Shown here: in pieces, positions 58,678 to 64,000 of the stretch
How positions within the stretch are numbered: the stretch's first letter is position 1
How the letters are laid out: every line of letters begins with the position of its first letter
Source: QYQD01 sp040755415
GTDB taxonomy: Bacteria > Desulfobacterota > QYQD01
NCBI GenBank assembly: GCA_040755415.1
Contig: JBFMAZ010000043.1
Span: 1 to 64,000 of the forward strand
Reading direction: 5' to 3'
Length of the DNA: 64,000 nucleotides
Program-made: the position numbers and the translations under genes
Notes under the pieces: generated by a model
Databases searched by the model: none
The model's input: only the letters and a program-made list of their open reading frames with translations
What the model was told of the DNA's origin: nothing

Positions 58678-60858
58678 ATGCCCCTTCCCAAAACCAGATT
58701 GAAACTGACCGCAAATGCCCTCACCGTTCTGCAAAAGCGCTATCTCAAAAAAAACGAGCGGGGCGAGACTATAGAGACACCGGAACAGATGTTCCACCGC
58801 GTGGCCCGCGCCGTGGCCGCTGCCGACGTCATCCATGATCCAAAGGCGGATGTTAAAAAAACAGAGGACACCTTTTACCGGATGATGACCGAATTCCTCT
58901 TCATGCCCAATTCACCCACCCTGATGAATGCCGGCCGCAGGCTGGGACAGCTCGCCGCTTGTTTCGTCCTGCCTGTGGAGGACTCCATCGACAGCATCTT
59001 CGAGGCCATTAAACAGACCGCCATAATCCACAAAAGCGGAGGCGGAACAGGCTTCTCCTTCTCCCGCATCCGCCCGGCTAATGATGTGGTACGTACGACA
59101 CAGGGGGTATCCAGCGGCCCGGTTTCCTTTATGACCGTTTTTGACATAGCCACGGAAACGATCAAACAGGGGGGGACCCGCCGTGGGGCTAATATGGGAA
59201 TACTCCGTGTGGATCACCCTGATATAGAACAGTTCATAAATGCCAAACAGGTAACGGATAAGCTCAACAACTTTAACATCTCGGTGGCCATAACTGCCGG
59301 ATTCATGCGAGCCCTGGCTAAAGGTGAAGAATATGACCTTATCAACCCGCGGAATGGACAGAAGGTGAGGTCTGTCCCCGCCGTCCATATCTTTAACCAG
59401 ATTGTCGAGGCCGCCTGGGCCACCGGCGAGCCGGGGGTAATCTTCCTCGACCGTATAAACCGGGACAATCCCACCCCACAACTGGGTGAGATAGAGGCCA
59501 CCAATCCCTGCGGTGAGCAGCCTTTGCTCCCCTATGAAGCCTGTAATCTTGGCTCCATCAACCTCTCCCGCTTCGTTAAGGCGGGCAAAGTAGATTATGC
59601 CAGCCTTAAAAAAATAATACATCAGGCGGTGCACTTCCTGGATAATGTTATAGACATCAACAAATACCCCCTGCCGCAGATCGAATCCATGAGCAAGGCC
59701 AACCGGAAAATAGGCCTGGGGGTAATGGGATTTGCTGATATGCTCATACAACTGGGCATTCCTTATAATTCAAAGGATGCGGTCAAAACGGCAGAGGCCA
59801 TTATGTCTTTTATCTCGCGTGAATCCAAGCTGGCCTCAGCCGACTTAGCCGGAAAGCGCGGCAATTTCCCCAGCTATAAAGGCAGCATATACGATAATCC
59901 AAAAACCCCTTTTATGCGTAATGCCACCACGACCACTATCGCCCCTACCGGCACGATCAGCATCATCGCCGGGTGTTCCAGCGGTATAGAACCGCTTTTT
60001 GCCGTCTCCTTTGTGCGCCGCGTCCTGGATGGCAGCGAACTTGTGGAAGTACACCCCTACTTCAAGGAAGCGGCCAAGAAGGCCGGTATCCTTACCCATG
60101 AGCTTATGGAGGACATCGCGAAAAGCGGCTCCATTCAAGGCATCCCGGAAATTCCGGATTCACTGAAGAAGGTCTATGTGACGGCCATGGACATCAGCCC
60201 GGAATGGCATATACGGCTGCAGGCCGCCTTCCAGAAATATACAGATAATGCGGTTTCCAAGACCATCAATTTTCCCCCCGCAGCCTCCATAGAAGATGTA
60301 CATAAGGCCTATCTCCTGGCTTATGAGCAAGGCCTGAAGGGTCTGACCATCTATCGCTACGGCAGCCGGAAGGGTCAGGTGCTAAGTTTTAAAAAAGAGG
60401 GGGAGAAAAAAGAAATCGTCCCCCGCGCCCGGCCTATGCGCACCACAGGCATTACAGAACGTATGCGTACCGGATGCGGCAACCTGTATATCACCATAAA
60501 CTCAGACGAAAAGGGGATATGTGAAGTATTTGCCCAGATAGGCAAGGCCGGCGGTTGCGCTGCCTCTCAAATAGAGGCCATTGGCAGGCTTATTTCTCTG
60601 GCTTTACGTTCCGGCGTCAAGGTGGAGGCGATCATCAGACAACTTTCGGGAATACGTTGTCCATCGCCTATCTGGGATCAGGGTAAAATGATCCTTTCCT
60701 GCCCGGACGCCGTGGCCCGCGCTATAGCTAATGTGACCAACCTTCCCCTCTCGCCGCATGACAAGACCATGGGGGCCTGCCCGGACTGTGGAGGGGCGCT
60801 GGAATCCGAAGGCGGATGCCTCGTCTGCCGGTCCTGCGGATTTTCCCGATGCGATTAG
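58678..60858 (+). CDS. nrdJ: Adenosylcobalamin-dependent ribonucleoside-diphosphate reductase (class II)
   Basis: A 726-residue class II reductase. Motifs: LMNAGRRLGQLAACFVLPV, HKSGGGTGFSFSRIRP, NPCGEQPLLPYEACNLGSIN (active site) and PTGTISIIAGCSSGIEPLF. The C-terminal part has a TSCPD domain (GCGNLYITINSDEKG) and a zinc ribbon (CPDCGGALESEGGCLVCRSC). It converts NDPs to dNDPs using B12, independent of oxygen. Start 58678 is chosen by an 8-base spacing from aaggag; GTG 58672 is too close. It is the only reductase in the window. Confidence 0.95.
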   Translation: MPLPKTRLKLTANALTVLQKRYLKKNERGETIETPEQMFHRVARAVAAADVIHDPKADVKKTEDTFYRMMTEFLFMPNSPTLMNAGRRLGQLAACFVLPVEDSIDSIFEAIKQTAIIHKSGGGTGFSFSRIRPANDVVRTTQGVSSGPVSFMTVFDIATETIKQGGTRRGANMGILRVDHPDIEQFINAKQVTDKLNNFNISVAITAGFMRALAKGEEYDLINPRNGQKVRSVPAVHIFNQIVEAAWATGEPGVIFLDRINRDNPTPQLGEIEATNPCGEQPLLPYEACNLGSINLSRFVKAGKVDYASLKKIIHQAVHFLDNVIDINKYPLPQIESMSKANRKIGLGVMGFADMLIQLGIPYNSKDAVKTAEAIMSFISRESKLASADLAGKRGNFPSYKGSIYDNPKTPFMRNATTTTIAPTGTISIIAGCSSGIEPLFAVSFVRRVLDGSELVEVHPYFKEAAKKAGILTHELMEDIAKSGSIQGIPEIPDSLKKVYVTAMDISPEWHIRLQAAFQKYTDNAVSKTINFPPAASIEDVHKAYLLAYEQGLKGLTIYRYGSRKGQVLSFKKEGEKKEIVPRARPMRTTGITERMRTGCGNLYITINSDEKGICEVFAQIGKAGGCAASQIEAIGRLISLALRSGVKVEAIIRQLSGIRCPSPIWDQGKMILSCPDAVARAIANVTNLPLSPHDKTMGACPDCGGALESEGGCLVCRSCGFSRCD

Positions 60859-60859
60859 G

Positions 60860-61570
60860 ATGAAAATACAGAACCTGCACCCCTGGGATGTGTCGCCCAA
60901 AGAGGCGATAAGACTCCAGGAGAAGCTTCGCCCGTTATTGAAGATATCCCCATTGGAAGCCGCCGGTATCTCCACTGTTGCCGGCGCGGATATCTCCTAC
61001 GACAAGAAAAACAACATTGTTTATGCCGGTGTGGTCATACTGAGCTTTCCTGATCTTCGCCTCATAGCAGAGGTTGCCTGCCAGGAAAGGGCTCATTTCC
61101 CTTATGTCCCCGGGTTACTTTCCTTCCGGGAGGCCCCGGCCCTCCTCAAGGTCTTCGCAAAGGTCAAAGAGCGCCCTCAAATAGCATTCTTCGACGGCCA
61201 GGGCATAGCCCATCCCCGGGGCATAGGATTAGCTTCTCATCTTGGCTTATTTCTCGATATACCCGCTATTGGCTGTGCCAAGACAAGACTTGTCGGTAAT
61301 TTTTCGGAAGCAGGAAATACCAGAGGGGATTTCAGCTACCTTACCTATAAGGGCAAAAAGGTGGGGGCGGTATTACGGACCAGAGATGGCGTCAAACCTG
61401 TCTTTGTCTCACCCGGGCATAAAATCGATGTGGACACCGCCTTAAGGCTTACTCTGGCCTGCACAACCCGTTATCGCCTCCCGGAACCCACACGGCTCGC
61501 CCACCTGCTGGTTACCCGTACGCGTCGAAGACTCGCCGGTAGTATGGAGAACGGCCGGGCTCGCCAGTAA
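60860..61570 (+). CDS. nfi: Endonuclease V (deoxyinosine 3'-endonuclease)
   Basis: A 236-residue enzyme. Catalytic Asp and Tyr motifs: STVAGADISYDKKNN, VPGLLSFREAPALL, FFDGQGIAHPRGIGLASHLG and AIGCAKTRLVG. Starts one base after the nrdJ stop codon, with no separate ribosome site apparent, so it is probably translationally coupled. Removes deaminated purines. Confidence 0.96.
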   Translation: MKIQNLHPWDVSPKEAIRLQEKLRPLLKISPLEAAGISTVAGADISYDKKNNIVYAGVVILSFPDLRLIAEVACQERAHFPYVPGLLSFREAPALLKVFAKVKERPQIAFFDGQGIAHPRGIGLASHLGLFLDIPAIGCAKTRLVGNFSEAGNTRGDFSYLTYKGKKVGAVLRTRDGVKPVFVSPGHKIDVDTALRLTLACTTRYRLPEPTRLAHLLVTRTRRRLAGSMENGRARQ

Positions 61571-61573
61571 TCT

Positions 61574-62563
61574 TCACTTATCCCGGGCTTTCTTCTTGCA
61601 AATCAAGATGTTATCTCGCTTATCCCGGGACAAAGCGCATGCAAAATTAACCTTGAACTGTTCTGCCGTCCCCTTGGGCACATTCAGGGCATAGTATCCC
61701 GCAGGGATAGTGCTGTTCCTTATTTGCGGGTTTATTTCCTTAATGACCTTGAAGGTCGTACCGCATGCAGAGGCTATGTTACGTAGATGTACCTCGCCTG
61801 ACGCCTTAAAATCAAGACGATCATGTTCCAGAGGCGGGTAAAGACTCTTCTCAGGCACGTTATAACCATAAAGTTCAGGAGCACCAAGAATTATCTTTGC
61901 GGCCAATCCCCGGAAGATATACCGCTCTGTCTCCAGGGGCAGGTTAAGATCATAAAAATTATTAACATTCTGCCCATTAATGTCCCTATTCATCCGGTCT
62001 TCGCCACAATTATATGCCGCTATGGCCACAGTCCAGCTACCAAACTGTCGATAAAGATCTCCGAGATAATCCAGGGCGGCTTCGGTAGCCCGCTCAAAAT
62101 CCAACCGTTCGTCAATCCAGTCATCGACCCTCAGTCCATAACGTTTTGCGGTCTTTTCCATAAATTGCCAGGGGCCGGCCGCCCCCGCACCGGAGAAGGC
62201 ATAGGTTTTCAGCGCACTTTCGACTACTACTACATATTTGAGGTCATCCGGCATATTCCGTTCTTTAAGCCTTTTCTCGATATGAGGAAAGTACCGGTTG
62301 GCGCGTTTCATCCACATGATGACCTGGGCATGGTCATAGACGGAAATAACAAATTCCCGGTCCAGCATCTCCCGGACATCCCGTCTTTCGAGAGGAACCG
62401 GTTCGCCACAGGAGCTTAGACTGGCAGGCAATTCAAAAATGGGCACAACACCCATAACCCTGATCGGGGACTGGCCGGTGATGAAGATTAAGAAAAATAC
62501 CGCCACAATGGAAAGGCCTAAAGAGATCGCTATCGTGGAAAAATTAAATCGGATATTGGCCAA
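61574..62563 (-). CDS. Lytic transglycosylase with SLT domain (MltD-like)
   Basis: A 329-residue protein. An N-terminal membrane helix (TIAISLGLSIVAVFFLIF) is followed by an SLT domain: VVVESALKTYAFSGAGAAGP with the catalytic Glu, GPWQFMEKTAKRYGLRV and VAIAAYNCGEDRMNRDI. A C-terminal LysM-like segment (LRNIASACGTTFKVIKEINP, NSTIPAGYYALNVPKG) probably binds peptidoglycan. Convergent with nfi (3-bp gap). Confidence 0.92.
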   Translation of the reverse strand: MANIRFNFSTIAISLGLSIVAVFFLIFITGQSPIRVMGVVPIFELPASLSSCGEPVPLERRDVREMLDREFVISVYDHAQVIMWMKRANRYFPHIEKRLKERNMPDDLKYVVVVESALKTYAFSGAGAAGPWQFMEKTAKRYGLRVDDWIDERLDFERATEAALDYLGDLYRQFGSWTVAIAAYNCGEDRMNRDINGQNVNNFYDLNLPLETERYIFRGLAAKIILGAPELYGYNVPEKSLYPPLEHDRLDFKASGEVHLRNIASACGTTFKVIKEINPQIRNSTIPAGYYALNVPKGTAEQFKVNFACALSRDKRDNILICKKKARDK

Positions 62564-62749
62564 TCTCGATCCCTCCTTCTAAGTTTGACGGCTTCGTAAA
62601 AAAGCCCTTTCACCGCTGTGCATCGCAGATCCGCCGCAGGAGAGCGTATTGTCCGTTGTCAGTTGTCAGTGGTCAGTTGCAACGGACTACGGACCCCGGA
62701 CTACCGGCTACTGTATCTCAGCGTCCTCCGCGTACTCTGCGGTAAAATT

Positions 62750-63787
62750 TTACTTTTTTGCAAAATGATCGTACCCTTTATGGGTGATATCTTTTCTATA
62801 TCCGCTTTCCCACAAAAAAACGCCCCTTCCCTTGACTATCTTACCCACACAAAACGGGCCTGCTTTAGTCAGGGATTTTAGTTCTCTCTCTATCTTTTCG
62901 GCATTATCCGGTGAAACTATAAATAAAATACCATAATCCTCCCCCCCAAAAAGGGCCCAGGCCAGTGCCGAAACACCAGATTCCCTGGCCAGCTTGCGGC
63001 AGGCAGCAGAAATCGGAAGTTTCCCGGCGTCAATTTCTGCGGCCACACCGCTCTCTTCGGCAATATGCGCCAGGTCGGTAGCCAGACCATCCGAAAGATC
63101 GATCATGGCCGAAGCCAGCTTATGCCCGGCCAGGTACCTCCCCAATTCCAGTTGTGGCGTGGGATCCAGGTGTGCCCTGAAAAGTCTCCGGTAGCCCGGG
63201 TCCGGCTTACGCCTTTCTTCCAGCAGGGCCAGACCGGCTGCCGCATCACCCAGATAACCGGAAACAAAGATAAGGTCTCCCTCCCTAGCCCCGGACCGAA
63301 AAACGATTTTCCCTTTATGTCCTTTGCCCAGTATGGTTATGGTCAGCACAACACCATGCGGACAGGAAACCGTGTCTCCGCCAATAACGGGCACGCTGTA
63401 ACGCCGGCACCAGAAATTGATACCCTGAACCAATTGGTGCACAAAGGATACAGGCATCCTTTCAGGCAGGGCCAGATTCAAAAAGGCATGGGTAGGCACC
63501 CCTCCCATCGAGGCCACGTCGCTCAAATTAACGGCCATAGCCTTCTTACCCAGGAGATAGGGCGTGGTATAATCCAGGCGAAAATGGATGCCTTCGGCCA
63601 GGGTATCTGTGGTTACCAGCAGACACCGGGTACGACTTATGGGGATTACGGCACAATCCTCGCCGATGCCGCGTAGGACATCCGGTCTCTCTACACGGGA
63701 AAGGTTCTTCTTTAGAATAGATAAGAGCCCTTGTTCACCTACGGCCTTTAGATCGGCCCCGGTCAGGTATGATTTCAACCTTGCCAT
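62750..63787 (-). CDS. thiL: Thiamine-monophosphate kinase
   Basis: A 345-residue ThiL. Motifs: RGIGEDCAVIPI, TDTLAEGIHFRLDY, VNLSDVASMGGVPTHAFLNL, PVIGGDTVSCP and ASAMIDLSDGLATDLAHI (nucleotide and Mg binding). Phosphorylates thiamine-P to the cofactor. Start taken at 63787; a TTG at 63802 would overlap the ndk stop codon. Confidence 0.95.
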   Translation of the reverse strand: MARLKSYLTGADLKAVGEQGLLSILKKNLSRVERPDVLRGIGEDCAVIPISRTRCLLVTTDTLAEGIHFRLDYTTPYLLGKKAMAVNLSDVASMGGVPTHAFLNLALPERMPVSFVHQLVQGINFWCRRYSVPVIGGDTVSCPHGVVLTITILGKGHKGKIVFRSGAREGDLIFVSGYLGDAAAGLALLEERRKPDPGYRRLFRAHLDPTPQLELGRYLAGHKLASAMIDLSDGLATDLAHIAEESGVAAEIDAGKLPISAACRKLARESGVSALAWALFGGEDYGILFIVSPDNAEKIERELKSLTKAGPFCVGKIVKGRGVFLWESGYRKDITHKGYDHFAKK

Positions 63788-63798
63788 TCTCTTTTCTG

Positions 63799-64000
63799 TC
63801 AATAATCAAATATCTCCAGGGCATTAAAAAAATAAGCGATCTCGGTAGTCGCCGTCTCCGGGCTGTCAGACCCATGAACGATATTCTGCTCTATGCTCGA
63901 GGCAAAGTCATGCCGGATAGTCCCGGGTCTGGCCTCCTTGTAATTGGTAGCACCCATCAGATCACGATTTTTCTTTATAGCCCCTTTTCCCTCCAGGACC
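63799..64000 (-). CDS. ndk: Nucleoside-diphosphate kinase, C-terminal part (runs off the window)
   Basis: Minus-strand frame continuing from the right edge to TGA at 63799-63801, about 66 codons. Contains GATNYKEARPGTIRHDF and NIVHGSDSPETATTEIAYFF, the latter with the phosphorylated histidine. Typical NDK ending of ALEIFDY. The stop overlaps the alternative TTG start of thiL, so the two genes are probably co-transcribed. Confidence 0.95.
   Translation of the reverse strand, partial: VLEGKGAIKKNRDLMGATNYKEARPGTIRHDFASSIEQNIVHGSDSPETATTEIAYFFNALEIFDY

Overview
The window reads as chromosomal DNA from a Gram-negative, probably anaerobic bacterium of the former Deltaproteobacteria (Desulfobacterota-like). 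This is inferred from the gene mix: lpxC, lipoproteins with classical lipoboxes, folate-dependent TrmFO, a glycyl radical enzyme with its activase, adenosylcobalamin-dependent ribonucleotide reductase, several radical SAM proteins, a CobA-HemD fusion and a DGK1/Sec59-type kinase. Spacers are full of short degenerate repeats, a pattern I associate with that group. No tRNA, rRNA, CRISPR array or intact insertion sequence was seen.

Layout. 0-5.5 kb: a recQ helicase whose first third is missing, a transposase remnant, a DUF4258/DUF2283 pair, and a lipoprotein cluster (two tandem paralogues plus the decayed C-terminus of a third). 5.6-9.5 kb: a compact operon of a glycyl radical enzyme, an SCP2-like protein and the activating enzyme. 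9.6-21.6 kb: a long array on the minus strand only. It starts from a promoter-like site near 21.58 kb with three proteins sharing a C-terminal signature (two clearly paralogous), followed by a secreted beta-domain protein, a membrane-anchored protein, remnants of an M15 peptidase and a GH13 amylase, a C1 papain-like protease, a helical protein, an unknown protein, a CHAT (caspase-like) protease and a PHP phosphoesterase-like protein. It ends in the stump of a metallophosphoesterase. I recognise the enzyme families but not the assemblage, and it is the best candidate here for an undescribed system.

21.7-36 kb: mostly single genes and small operons: GYD protein, trmFO, polyprenol/diacylglycerol kinase family, an orphan PAS histidine kinase, a YcbK-like peptidase with an L,D-transpeptidase, a cca-radical SAM-HD operon, a J-domain protein, an AmrS-like radical SAM protein and a PilZ protein. 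36-41 kb: hemC and cobA-hemD for tetrapyrroles, with fmdB, a deoxyhypusine-synthase-like protein and gmhA. 41-49.5 kb, plus strand: HU, rnc, a radical SAM protein, era, mobA, lpxC, hisI-hisG, a TPR lipoprotein and engB. 49.5-64 kb: a phosphoribosyltransferase, usp, a HAD phosphatase, a HEPN/MNT toxin-antitoxin-like pair, an AmpG-type transporter, rmuC, cold-shock protein, trkH-trkA, ogt, nrdJ, nfi, a lytic transglycosylase, thiL and the 3' end of ndk.

A recurring theme is gene decay. RecQ, the third lipoprotein, the metallophosphoesterase, the M15 peptidase and a bile-acid:sodium-symporter-family gene all lack their 5' parts, and the amylase carries an internal deletion. Most lie in or near the accessory half of the window (0-30 kb), while the 30-64 kb half is compact and largely housekeeping. 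All family assignments are from reading motifs; no database search was run.
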